In this document: positions 37,398-49,732 of the stretch, one piece after another
Position numbering within the stretch: the stretch's first letter is position 1
How the letters are laid out: the number at the start of each line of letters is the position of its first letter
NCBI GenBank assembly: GCA_037577475.1
Contig: CM075197.1
Coordinates: 22,803,650-22,867,649 of the forward strand
DNA length: 64,000 bases
DNA from: Chaunax sp. Z400
Lineage: Eukaryota > Chordata > Actinopteri > Lophiiformes > Chaunacidae
Direction of reading: 5' to 3'
The notes under the pieces: model-generated
The model's database searches: none
What the model was told of the DNA's origin: nothing
The model's input: only the letters and a program-made list of their open reading frames with translations
Position numbers and translations under genes: made by a program

Positions 37398-39868
37398 TCA
37401 CAGAGAGGAGAGGCTTCTCTCACTGATTGTGTAGTTGGCTGAGAATCCCTTTCCGGCGATGTTTTTGTCAGTGGTGACGGTCATGGACAGGACGCCGGTG
37501 CTGGAGGTCACACGGCCCGGGGACGTCTGGCTACAGTAGCGGCCAATGTGGGAACCCACTGAGGGGATGGAGAGGGGGAAAAGAGAAGAAAAGAGGGAGG
37601 AGAAGAGTAAAATAGAGGAGGAAATTGGAGAGAAGGAAAGGGAGTGAGGGATGGTGAAGAAAAAGGACAATGTCAGCTTCATCACTCAACTGCAGAGTAT
37701 TTTTATTACTCACTTTGTCCTTTCCTGCGCTCGCTGTTCTGCGAAAGGTTTGGTAACTTTGAGCGAAAACACACAAGCATGAGACTTGTTTTGTTTTATC
37801 TATGCAGAAGTCTAAAAGTTTATGCAGAAACAACCCCATAACTTAAAATCAGTTTGTGTACTATTTCAGCGAGACCTAAATCCACAACAGTCTTTTAAAA
37901 ACCCAGTTTACAAAAGTTTCTGCAGTTTTGAAGATATTTTCAGAATCCTCAAAGAAGATACTGCAGCAGCTGTGAAATAGTGCCTAGTAGCAAAACGATG
38001 GTGATCTTCTGCAGCAAGATGGGATTCCTGCATAAAAGCTACCTGAATCTCATTTCTGTTAAGCTTAGTCATTTTAGGCTTATGTTTTTACCCTCTCAGC
38101 ATTCATCCAGTATTTAAAACATTTAGTCTCATTCATGTCTAGTCACCTTCAGGGAAGCCGTCCCAGATGTCCAGCCAGTCGTTTTGGCAGCTGCTGACCG
38201 GCATCAGCATGTAATCAGGCTCCATGTCGAAGCTGTCAAAATCCACCACGATCTCAGACTTGTTTTGGGCGAAGATCATGAAGATGCATTTCATGTTATG
38301 TGGGTACTTCTCGGGGAAGCCCGGTGTCTTGATGACGCCTGTGGGAGCCGTGAAGTTCCTGGAGCATTCCGGACCTGCAAGGAGAGAAAATACTGATGGG
38401 TTTTTACAGCAGTTAGACATGTGTGAATTAATTCTTGTTTGAACACAATAGATGTAAAATTGTTGAACCTGCCAGAATATCATTTAGTCTTTTAAGGCTA
38501 CTATAAAGAAAGCTGTTTCTCCATTGAACAGGCAGTAGCGCCATCTGCTGTCTGCCAAAGGAAGTGAAAAAGCTGCTTTCTCCAGTCAAAGTACTAACCA
38601 GGCTCATTTATCTGATTAATTTGTATAAACTTTGGAATGCAAATGTGATAACTACATAAGTATCTTATTATAGCATTGTATATATTTATGATATATTTGT
38701 AAAATTATGTGTGTATGTGTACATATATACATATATTATAATATATAATTACAACATAATCACATATTTTTACATATCAAATGAGAATATGCCCATTTTT
38801 ATATTTTATTTTATATATTACTATAATTGTTATTCATGTTAAATCATGTATTTATATATCAGTTTATAGCAGTGCTCATTTAGCACTGCTTATTATTAAT
38901 ACTATGTTATCTGTCACTGCTTCACATATCACACTCCTCACACCAATCACACACACTTTTGTATGTTTGTCTATTGTTTGGTAACCAGGCCCGACCCGGC
39001 TTACTTTTCACTATTGGATGACAACGGGTGAATTTCTTTTCTTCTATTTTACTATAAACATTATAATAAATACACAATGCACAGTATTTACAATTGAGAG
39101 AATTGAATGAACGAAAAGATTCAGGGTGGCCGTAAGTATTAACTGGAGCCACATACAGAGTATTTATGCGTGTCGATCACCTTGTGAACATTTATGTACA
39201 TGTGTGCACACAGGAGCATTAGCATATCATCTGGGAGAGAGGCCCTGATTACAGGCATTACTAACGCCGGCGGAAGGTGAGTGAAACTGGTATGGCCACA
39301 ATTTTGAGTTACTTGTATTTCCGTAAAATGACCAGTGTTTGTGCAGGTCTACCTGGCTAGCATCCTGGGTCATTTTGTTTATTTAAGAGGTCAATGTACC
39401 AGAGGTTCGGATCAGGCTGTTTGGACAACCTTGGACAAGAGTGTGGAAATATTTTTTATTTATTCTCTGAAAGGTCATTTTAGGAATCTGGTTATGAGAT
39501 TGTCGCATTTAAATTGGAAGAAGCTTTGTTAATAGTGAACAAAAATGTGCAAATTTTTATTGTGATTTGGCTCTCAGGCAATAACTGGAAAACTGTTGTG
39601 TCTTGGTTTGAGGTATGTGCTCTACTCAGTGCCCCTTCAGCTACTTTTGTTTTACTTGAAGGAAGTTAGTTGCAGCTCTAATTATTTCTTTAATTTAACA
39701 AGCATCCACTAACCCTTTTTTTCTCTTTTTCTATTTGCATCAATTGCCTGAGCTCATTTCAAATAAATAAAATAAATGGATTACCAATAACTCCTGGTTT
39801 TTAAGTTACCTCCCTTTTCCCTAACAAATGTGACACTTTATTTGGGGGAAAATCCCTCACAGTCACAT

Positions 39869-39904
<36 letters not shown>

Positions 39905-40788
39905 TTATCACAGTGTTACCATGTTTCAACAGTTATAACGTATTCTCAAACCACGCACCTGTCTTGTAGATCTCATAGGTAAGAGAGAACCCTCCTTCCT
40001 CTATCTTGTCATCGGTGACAAACTTGAAGAGGAGCTGGTTGCCACTGGAGATGATTGGAGGCGGTGCGGCCGTCCCGCAAAACCTTCCCAACAAGGGTGA
40101 CAACTCGTCCCCGCCATTGTAAACCTCCAGGTAGTCGTGCCTGTAGGAGGACAAAGGAGATACAGGATTAGATTTGCGCTGTTACAAGAAACAAGTGTTA
40201 GAATAAAGATGGGCTGACCGATGATGAGCTCATGACTTTCTTCCACATTAACCAGTGGATTATTGGGCACTGGTGTTTCCACTTGGACATGAGGAATTGT
40301 TTGGAATCTACTTTATCCATCAAAAACCTTTAAAAACATTTTATCATTAATGGTGATGCAATTTAAATATGCATTCCACTGATTTATTATAAGAAAACCA
40401 ATTAACTAGAGATGTTTAAAGGAACAGTTCACCCAAAAATGAAAATTCATTCATTATCTGCTCTCAGGTGGATGGAAAGTTGGGTGTTTGGGAGCAGATG
40501 TAGACCTCCCTGACCAGCAGAGTTTCGCACTGTGTCCTGGTTTTGTTAAGGGGAGCGTAAAGGAGGCGGAGAGAAGAGAAGGGGAGAAAAAGTGAGGAGA
40601 GAAATCTTACTTGCAGTCTCCGTCCTGCAGTTCAAAATACGAATTGAAGGTGATGAGAAGCTTCTGACCGGGCTCGGGCGTTGTTAACACCCACACGCAC
40701 TGCTGGGAGGGCAGGTAGCTGATGGGATATCCCGCGGAGGCCAGGTAGCTCGCGGTGTGTGTCACAATATTCTCTCTGCATTTATCTG
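37398..40788 (-). CDS. Neuropilin-like CUB a1-a2 cassette, unit 2
   Basis: Coding exons are 40788-40611, 40140-39959, 38374-38147 and 37558-37398, the last running to an in-frame TGA. An internal donor after 37424 (A then GTGAGA) would instead end the exon in phase 1 and splice to unit 1. All eight CUB cysteines are kept and no exon has an indel. The first exon differs from unit 1 at 13 bases, all replacing residues (for example FGVYF to FNSYF, and AGYPISYL for MGYPFSYM). The intron upstream of this cassette holds a tRNA-type SINE, which would destroy any signal peptide read through from that intron. This supports the view that the cassette is spliced to from unit 3 or from the lone signal exon. 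Confidence 0.78.
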
Positions 40789-40932
40789 CTGCATAATAGA
40801 GAGAAGTGAAAGTTGTAGTTAGTGGCGAGAAAATGTAGTTTAAAGCACCGACTGGATGTTGACTGCAGCACATTTGAGTGTAGAGCATCAGCAGGGATGA
40901 GAGTGAGGATACTGAGACCTCTGTCTGGTGAT

Positions 40933-41190
40933 AACAATAATAATAATAATAATGATACCTTTATTAGTCCCACATGGGGAAATTCTTTCTCTGCATTTGA
41001 CCCATCCCTGAGGAGCAGTAGGCTGCCACTACATGCGGCGCCCGGGGAGCAAATTGGGGCTCAGTATCTTGCTCAAGGATACTTCAACTTGTGGACTTGC
41101 AGGGGCTGAGGATCGAACCACCGACCTTTTGTTCTGTGAACGACCGCTCTACCCCCTGAGCCACAGCCGCCCCATCCAGCCCCATAAATC
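40933..41190 (-). mobile_element. tRNA-derived SINE insertion
   Basis: This is an extra block of about 260 bases present only in unit 2. Read on the minus strand it starts GGGGCGGCTGTGGCTCAGGG, containing a pol III A box (TGGCTCAGGGGG). About 40 bases later comes a B box (GGTTCGATCC), as in a tRNA gene. It ends in a (TTA)n-type tail on the plus-strand left side. The sequence around it in the other three units (GGTGATCATCATAAATCC) gives the empty site. It sits in the intron between the unit 3 and unit 2 cassettes. I know the same element type as common in percomorph fishes but cannot give its family name. Confidence 0.85.
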
Positions 41191-41633
41191 CCCATAAATC
41201 CACCAGTAGAGTAGAATTATGTTGGCAGAAAATATCTGTGCCATCTGCACATAAATTGTAACAAAAAGTTAACATCCTAGAAATTTCTCACAGCCTTATC
41301 AAGGTGATAAATCTCCAGGATTACACTACAGAAAAGGTGTAAGTCTTTGCATCGCTTCCACAATTACTTCTGCTGCAAACAGGCTTTAATTTTCTCAAGG
41401 AATTATTTAATAAAATACTTGTCGCCTATGAACTCTAAACCAGTGAAATTTAATAACTGTGACAGCATTTAGTTCATTGCGAGAAAATTATCTGACAATT
41501 TTGATAATGAAATTTATGAAGCTCTTTACTGCATGCTATTAATCCCTAAAAAGGCAACTTTTCTGCTAGCCTTCCTCCAAGCATGGAGTTCAGGGGTCAA
41601 AGATCACATACAGACCTGCTCCTACAACTTTTT

Positions 41634-44104
41634 TCACAGAGAGGAGAGGCTTCTCTCACTGTTTGTGTAGTTGGCTGAGAATCCCTGTCGGGCGATGTTT
41701 TTGTCAGTGGTGACGGTCATGGACAGGACGCCGGTGCTGGAGGTCACACGGCCCGGGGACCTCGGGCTACAGTAGCGGCCAATGTGGGAACCCACTGAGG
41801 GGATGGAGAGGGGGAAAAGAGAAGAAAAGAGGGAGGAGAAGAGTAAAATAGAGGAGGAAATTGGAGAGAAGGAAAGGGAGTGAGGGATGGTGAAGAAAAA
41901 GGACAATGTCAGCTTCATCACTCAACTGCAGAGTATTTTTATTACTCACTTTGTCCTTTCCTGCGCTCGCTGTTCTGCGAAAGGTTTGGTAACTTTGAGC
42001 GAAAACACACAAGCATGAGACTTGTTTTGTTTTATCTATGCAGAAGTCTAAAAGTTTATGCAGAAACAACCCCAAAACTTAAAGTCAGTTTGTGTACTAT
42101 TTCAGCGAGACCTAAATCCACAACAGTCTTTTAAAAACCCAGTTTACAAAAGTTTCTGCAGTTTTGAAGATATTTTCAGAATCCTCAAAGAAGATACTGC
42201 AGCAGCTGTGAAATAGTGCCTAGTAGCAAAACGATGGTGATCTTCTGCAGCAAGATGGGATTTCTGCATAAAAGCTACCTGAATCTCATTTCTCTTAAGC
42301 TTAGTCATTTTAGGCTTATGTTTTTACCCTCTCAGCATTCATCCAGTATTTAAAACATTTAGTCTCATTCATGTTTAGTCACCTTCAGGGAAGCCGTCCC
42401 AGATGTCCAGCCAGTCGTTTTGGCAGCTGCTGACCGGCGTCAGCCTGTAATCAGGCTCCATGTCGAAGCTGTCAAAATCCACCACGATCTCAGACTTGTT
42501 TTGGGCGAAGATCATGAAGATGCATTTCATGTTGTGGGGGTACTCATCGGGGAAGCCCGGTGTCTTGATGACGCCTGTGGGAGCCGTGAAGTTCCTGGAG
42601 CATTCCGGACCTGCAAGGAGAGAAAATACTGATGGGTTTTTACAGCAGTTAGACATGTGTGAATTAATTCTTGTTTGAACACAATAGATGTAAAATTGTT
42701 GAACCTGCCAGAATATCATTTAGTCTTTTAAGGCTACTATAAAGAAAGCTGTTTCTCCATTGAACAGGCAGTAGCGCCATCTGCTGTCTGCCAAAGGAAG
42801 TGAAAAAGCTGCTTTCTCCAGTCAAAGTACTAACCAGGCTCATTTATCTGATTAATTTGTATAAACTTTGGAATGCAAATGTGATAACTACATAAGTATC
42901 TTATTATAGCATTGTATATATTTATGATATATTTGTAAAATTATGTGTGTATGTGTACATATATACATATATTATAATATATAATTACAATATCATCACA
43001 TATTTTTACATATCAAATGAGAATATGTCCATTTTTATATTTTATTTTATATATTACTATAATTGTTATTCATGTTAAATCATGTATGTATATATCAGTT
43101 TATAGCAGTGCTCATTTAGCACTGCTTATTATTAATACTATGTTATCTGTCACTGCTTCACATATCACACTCCTCACACCAATCACACACACTTTTGTAT
43201 GTTTGTCTATTGTTTGGTAACCAGGCCCGACCCGGCTTACTTTTCACTATTGGATGACAACGGGTGAATTTCTTTTCTTCTATTTTACTATAAACATTAT
43301 AATAAATACACAATGCACAATATTTACAATTGAGAGAATTGAATGAACGAAAACATTCAGGGTGGCCGTAAGTATTAACTGGAGCCACATACAGAGTATT
43401 TATGCGTGTCGATCACCTTGTGAACATTTATGTACATGTGTGCACACAGGAGCATTAGCATATCATCTGGGAGAGAGGCCCTGATTACAGGCATTACTAA
43501 CAACGGCGGAAGGTGAGTGAAACTGGTATGGCCACAATTTTGAGTTACTTGTATTTCCGTAAAATGACCAGTGTTTGTGCAGGTCTACCTGGCTAGCATC
43601 CTGGGTCATTTTGTTTATTTAAGAGGTCAATGTACCAGAGGTTCGGATCAGGCTGTTTGGACAACCTTGGACAAGAGTGTGGAAATATTTTTTATTTATT
43701 CTCTGAAAGGTCATTTTAGGAATCTGGTTATGAGATTGTCGCATTTAAATTGGAAGAAGCTTTGTTAATAGTGAACAAAAATGTGCAAATTTTTATTGTG
43801 ATTTGGCTCTCAGGCAATAACTGGAAAACTGTTGTGTCTTGGTTTGAGGTATGTGCTCTACTCAGTGCCCCTTCAGCTACTTTTGTTTTACTTGAAGGAA
43901 GTTAGTTGCAGCTCTAATTATTTCTTTAATTTAACAAGCATCCACTAACCCTTTTTTTCTCTTTTTCTATTTGCATCAATTGCCTGAGCTCATTTCAAAT
44001 AAATAAAATAAATGGATTACCAATAACTCCTGGTTTTTAAGTTAACTCCCTTTTCCCTAACAAATGTGACACTTTATTTGGGGGAAAATCCCTCACAGTC
44101 ACAT

Positions 44105-44137
<33 letters not shown>

Positions 44138-45022
44138 TTTATCACAGTGTTACCATGTTTCAACAGTTATACTGTATTATCAAACCACGCACCTGTCTTG
44201 TAGATCTCATAGGTAAGAAAGAACCCTCCTTCCTCTATCTTGTCATCGGTGACGAACTTGGCGAGGAGCTGGTTGCCACTGGAGATGATCGGAGGCGGTT
44301 TGGCCGTCCCGCAAAACCTTCCCAACAAGGGTGACAACTCGTCCCCGCCATTGTAAACCTCCAGGTAGTCGTGCCTGTAGGAGGACAAAGGAGATACAGG
44401 ATTAGATTTGCGCTGTTACAAGAAACAAGTGTTAGAATAAAGATGGGCTGACCGATGATGAGCTCATGACTTTCTTCCACATTAACCAGCGGATTATTGG
44501 GCACTGGTGTTTCCACTTGGACATGACGAATTGTTTGGAATCTACTTTATCCATCAAAAACATTTAAAAACATTTTATCATTAATGGTGATGCAATTTAA
44601 ATATGCAATCCACTGATTTATTATAAGAAAACTAATTAACTAGAGATGTTTAAAGGAACAGTTTACCCAAAATTGAAAATTCATTCATTATCTGCTCTCA
44701 GGTGGATGGAAAGTTGGGTGTTTGGGAGCAGATGTAGACCTCCCTGACCAGCAGAGTTTCGCACTGTGTCCTGGTTTTGTTAAGGGGAGCGTAAAGGAGG
44801 CGGAGAGAAGAGAAAGGGAGAAAAAGTGAGGAGAGAAATCTTACTTGCAGTCTCCGTCCTGCAGTTCAAAATACGAATTGAAGGTGATGAGAAGCTTCTG
44901 ACCGGGCTCGGGCGTTGTTAACACCCACACGCACTGCTGGGAGGGCAGGTAGCTGATGGGATATCCCGCGGAGGACAGGTAGCCCACGGTGTGTGTCACA
45001 ATATTATTTCTGCATTTATCTG
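41634..45022 (-). CDS. Neuropilin-like CUB a1-a2 cassette, unit 3
   Basis: Coding exons are 45022-44845, 44374-44193, 42610-42383 and 41794-41634 (TGA). The alternative phase-1 donor follows 41660. Lengths equal those of the other units exactly (178, 182, 228 and 161 bases). It is the most divergent copy: the first exon has five further base changes from unit 2, all replacing residues (CRNNIV for CRENIV, VGYLSS for ASYLAS). The second has TAKPPP and LLAKFV, the third has FPDEYPH and RLTPVSSCQNDW, and the last has SPRSPGRV and NYTN. All CUB cysteines and the PECSRNFTAP core are conserved, so it looks functional, not decaying. Confidence 0.78.
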
Positions 45023-45606
45023 CTGCATAAGAGAGAGAAGTGAAAGTTGTAGTTAGTGGCAAGAAAATGTATTTTAAAGCAGCGACTGGATGTTGACTGC
45101 AGCACATTTGAGTGTAGAGCATCAGCAGGGATGAGAGTGAGGATACTGAGACCTCTGTCTGGTGATCATCATAAATCCACCAGTAGAGTAGAATTATGTT
45201 GGCAGAAAATATCTGCGCCATCTGCACATTGTAACAAAAAGTTAACATCCTAGAAATTTCTCACAGCCTTATCAAGGTGATAAATCTCCAGGATTACACT
45301 ACAGAAAAGGTGTAAGTCTTTGCATCGCTTCCACAATTACTTCTGCTGCAAACAGGCTTTAATTTTCTCAAGGAATTATTTAATAAAATACTTGTCGCCT
45401 ATGAACTCTAAACCAGTGAAATTTAATAACTGTGACAGCATTTAGTTCATTGCGAGAAAATTATCTGACAATTTTGATAATGAAATTTATGAAGCTCTTT
45501 ACTGCATGCTATTAATCCCTAAAAAGGCAACTTTTCTGCTAGCCTTCCTCCAAGCATGGAGTTCAGGGGTCAAAGGTCACATACAGACCTGCTCCTACAA
45601 CTTTTT

Positions 45607-48600
45607 TCACAGAGAGGAGAGGCTTCTCTCACTGATTGTGTAGTTGGCTGAGAATCCCTGTCGGGCGATGTTTTTGTCAGTGGTGACGGTCATGGACAGG
45701 ACGCCGGTGCTGGAGGTCACACGGCCCGGGGATATCTGGCTACAGTAGCGGCCAATGTGGGAACCCACTGAGGGGATGGAGAGGGGGAAAAGAGAAGAAA
45801 AGAGGGAGGAGAAGAGTAAAATAGAGGAGGAAATTGGAGAGAAGGAAAGGGAGTGAGGGATGGTGAAGAAAAAGGACAATGTCAGCTTCATCGCTCAACT
45901 GCAGAGTATTTTTATTACTCACTTTGTCCTTTCCTGCGCTCGCTGTTCTGCGAAAGGTTTGGTAACTTTGAGCGAAAACACACAAGCATGAGACTTGTTT
46001 TGTTTTATCTATGCAGAAGTCTAAAAGTTTATGCAGAAACAACCCCATAACTTAAAATCAGTTTGTGTACTATTTCAGCGAGACCTAAATCCACAACAGT
46101 CTTTTAAAAACCCAGTTTACAAAAGTTTCTGCAGTTTTGAAGATATTTTCAGAATCCTCAAAGAAGATACTGCAGCAGCTGTGAAATAGTGCCTAGTAGC
46201 AAAACGATGGTGATCTTCTGCAGCAAGATGGGATTCCTGCATAAAAGCTACCTGAATCTCATTTCTCTTAAGCTTAGTCATCTTAGGCTTATGTTTTTAC
46301 CCTCTCAGCATTCATCCAGTATTTAAAACATTTAGTCTCATTCATGTCTAGTCACCTTCAGGGAAGCCGTCCCAGATGTCCAGCCAGTCCTTTTTGCAGC
46401 TGCTGACCGGCATCAGCATGTAATCAGGCTCCATGTCGAAGCTGTCAAAATCCACCACGATCTCAGACGTCCCTTGGGCGAAGATCATGAAGATGCATTT
46501 CATGTTGTGTGGGTACTTCTCGGGGAAGCCCGGTGTCTTGATGACGCCTGTGGGAGCCGTGAAGTTCCTGGAGCATTCCGGACCTGCAAGGAGAGAAAAT
46601 ACTGATGACTTTTTACAGCAGTGAGACGTGTGTGAATTAATTCTTGTTTGAACACAATAGATGTAAAATTGTTGAACCTGCCAGAATATCATTTAGTCTT
46701 TTAAGGCTACTATAAAGAAAGCTGTTTCTCCATTGAACAGGCAGTAGCGCCATCTTCTGTCTGCCAAAGGAAGTGAAAAAGCTGCTTTCTCCAGTCAAAG
46801 TACTAACCAGGCTCATTTATCTGATTAATTTGTATAAACTTTGGAATGCAAATGTGATAACTACATAAGTATCTAATTATAGCATTGTATATATTTATGA
46901 TATATTTGTAAAATTATGTGTGTATGTGTACATATATACATATATTATAATATATAATTACAATATCATCACATATTTTTACATATCAAATGAGAATATG
47001 CCCATTTTTATATTTTATTTTATATATTACTATAATTGTTATTCATGTTAAATCATGTATGTATATATCAGTTTATAGCAGTGCTCATTTAGCACTGCTT
47101 ATTATTAATACTATGTTATCTGTCACTGCTTCACATATCACACTCCTCACACCAATCACACACACTTTTGTATGTTTGTCTATTGTTTGGTAACCAGGCC
47201 CGACCCGGCTTACTTTTCACTATTGGATGACAACGGGTGAATTTCTTTTCTTCTATTTTACTATAAACATTATAATAAATACACAATGCACAGTATTTAC
47301 AATTGAGAGAATTGAATGAACGAAAAGATTCAGGGTGGCCGTAAGTATTAACTGGAGCCACATACAGAGTATTTATGCGTGTCGATCACCTTGTGAACAT
47401 TTATGTACATGTGTGCACACAGGAGCATTAGCATATCATCTGGGAGAGAGGCCCTGATTACAGGCATTACTAACGCCGGCGGAAGGTGAGTGAAACTGAT
47501 ATGGCCACAATTTTGAGTTACTTGTATTTCCGTAAAATGACCAGTGTTTGTGCAGGTCTACCTGGCTAGCATCATGGGTCATTTAGTTTATCTAAGAGGT
47601 CAATGTACCAGAGGTTCGGATCAGGCTGTTTGGACAACCTTGGACAAGAGTGTGGAAATATTTTTTATTTATTCTCTGAAAAGTCATTTTAGGAATCTGG
47701 TTATGAGATTGTCGCATTTAAATTGGAAGAAGCTTTGTTAATAGTGAACAAAAATGTGCAAATTTTTATTGTGATTTGGCTCTCAGGCAATAACTGGAAA
47801 ACTGTTGTGTCTTGGTTTGAGGTATGTGCTCTACTCAGTGCCCCTTCAGCTACTTTTGTTTTACTTGAAGGAAGTTAGTTGCAGCTCTAATTATTTCTTT
47901 AATTTAACAAGCATCCACTAACCCTTTTTTTCTCTTTTTCTATTTGCATCAATTGCCTGAGCTCATTTCAAATAAATAAAATAAATGGATTTACCAATAA
48001 CTCCTGGTTTTTAAGTTATCTCCCTTTTCCCTAACAAATGTGACACTTTATTTGGGGGGAAATCCCTCACAGTCACATTTGTTGTTGTTGTTGTTTTTAT
48101 CACTGTGTTACCATGTTTCAACAGTTATAACGTATTCTCAAACCACGCACCTGTCTTGTAGATCTCATAGGCAAGAAAGAACCCTCCTTCCTCTATCTTG
48201 TCATCGGTGACAAACTTGAAGAGGAGCTGGTTGCCACTGGAGATGATCGGAGGCGGTGTGGCCGTCCCGCAAAACCTTCCCAACAAGGGTGACAACTCGT
48301 CCCCGCCATTGTAAACCTCCAGGTAGTCGTGCCTGTAGGAGGACAAAGGAGATACAGGATTAGATTTGCGCTGTTACAAGAAACAAGTGTTAGAATAAAG
48401 ATGGGCTGACCGATGATGAGCTCATGACTTTCTTCCACATTAACCAGTGGATTATTGGGCACTGGTGTTTCCACTTGGACATGAGGAATTGTTTGGAATC
48501 TACTTTATCCATCAAAAACATTTAAAAAAATTTTATCATTAATGGTGATGCAATTTAAATATGCATTCCACTGATTTATTATGAGAAAACTAATTAACTA

Positions 48601-48980
48601 GAGATGTTTAAAGGAACAGTTCACCCAAAATTGAAAATTCATTCATTATCTGCTCTCAGGTGGATGGAAAGTTGGGTGTTTGGGAGCAGATGTAGACCTC
48701 CCTGACCAGCAGAGTTTCGCACTGTGTCCTGGTTTTGTTAAGGGGAGCGTAAAGGAGGGGGAGAGAAGAGAGGGGGAGAAAAGGTGAGGAGAGAAATCTT
48801 ACTTGCAGTCTCTGTCCTGCAGTTCAAAATACACACCGAAGGTGATGAGAAGCTTCTGACCGGGCTCGGGCGCTGTTAACACCCACACGCACTGCTGGGA
48901 GGGCATGTAGCTGAAGGGATATCCCATGGAGGCCACGTAGGTCGCGGTGTGTATCACAATATTCTCTCTGCAGTTATCTG
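45607..48980 (-). CDS. Neuropilin-like CUB a1-a2 cassette, unit 4 (5'-most)
   Basis: Coding exons are 48980-48803, 48332-48151, 46583-46356 and 45767-45607 (TGA), with the alternative donor after 45633. This is the first cassette after the signal exon at 49814-49733. Joined to it, and read to its own stop, it would give a secreted two-CUB protein of about 276 aa. Its first exon is nearly the unit 1 version (FGVYF, MGYPFSYM), with one difference (DNC for DKC). Its third exon has GTSEIVV where others have NKSEIVV, and so lacks that potential N-glycosylation site. Its last exon has the ARQG form found in unit 3. The cassette is thus a mosaic of versions seen in other units. Confidence 0.8.
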
Positions 48981-49732
48981 CTGCATAAGAGAGAGAAGTG
49001 AAAGTTGTAGTTAGTGGCGAGAAAATGTATTTTAAAGCACCGACTGGATGTTGACTGCAGCACATTTGAGTGTAGAGCATCAGCAGGGATGAGAGTGAGG
49101 ATACTGAGACCTCTGTCTGGTGATCATCATAAATCCACCAGTAGAGTAGAATTATGTTGGCAGAAAATATCTGTGCCATCTGCACATTGTAACAAAAAGT
49201 TAACATCCTAGAAATTTCTCACAGCCTTATCAAGGTGATAAATCTCCAGGATTACACTACAGAAAATGTGTAAGTCTTCCACAAATACTTCTCCTGCAAA
49301 CAGGCTTTAATTTTCTCAAAGCATTTTTTAATAAAATACTTGTCGCCTATCTTCTGTCTTGAGCTTCCGTGCAAACGTGCGCAAAAGCTCCAAAATGCGT
49401 CTTAGAGTGGCTGCGGCCCTTAAAGGCCAGAAGGAAAAATGTGAGGAAATCTTAAAAGAGTGTGTCTGTAATAATAAAATGAGTCTGTCATAATAAATTT
49501 TCAGTTTGTCGTGGCTGTGGGGTTCTTTGGGGCATCTTTCGTTGTAGCTAAATCTCATTTGCGTAATTCTATCCATGTATTTGGAGTAATTATAGCAGTA
49601 TTGTCTAACTTGGACCACCCACAGACGCGCTCGAGCAGGGAAAGGTGAGGTAATAACAGGTGAAACGCAACAATGGTCCAAAATGATGCGTAATGGATGA
49701 ACGCTCAGCCAAGGCTGCCAGTCAACACCTAC

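Larger units (their letters stand above)
33221..49350 (-). repeat. Four-unit tandem array of about 4-kb CUB cassettes
   Basis: Four head-to-tail units begin at 33221, 37194, 41430 and 45403, each opening with GAACTCTAAACCAGTG. Lengths are 3973, 4236, 3973 and about 3948 bases. Unit 2 is longer by a 263-base SINE. Homology stops near 49350 on the right. Introns and spacers are nearly identical between units (zero differences seen over the 588-base last intron of units 1 and 2), so the array is young or is being homogenised. Each unit contains the same four coding exons on the minus strand. A (TTG)n tract in the third cassette intron varies between copies. Recent unequal crossing-over is the simplest origin. 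Because the exons differ between units, a simple assembly duplication is unlikely, though long reads would settle copy number. Confidence 0.95.

Noticed and set aside
40782..40973. Frame in unit 2 beginning with a poly-Leu, signal-peptide-like stretch
   Set aside because: The leucines come from the TTA-type tail of the SINE, and the frame ends before the CUB exon in the wrong reading frame. It is not a real leader.
33221..49350. Array as a pure assembly duplication
   Set aside because: Units differ in exons at many replacement sites, in TTG tract length and by a SINE, so they are distinct genomic copies. Exact copy number still depends on assembly quality.
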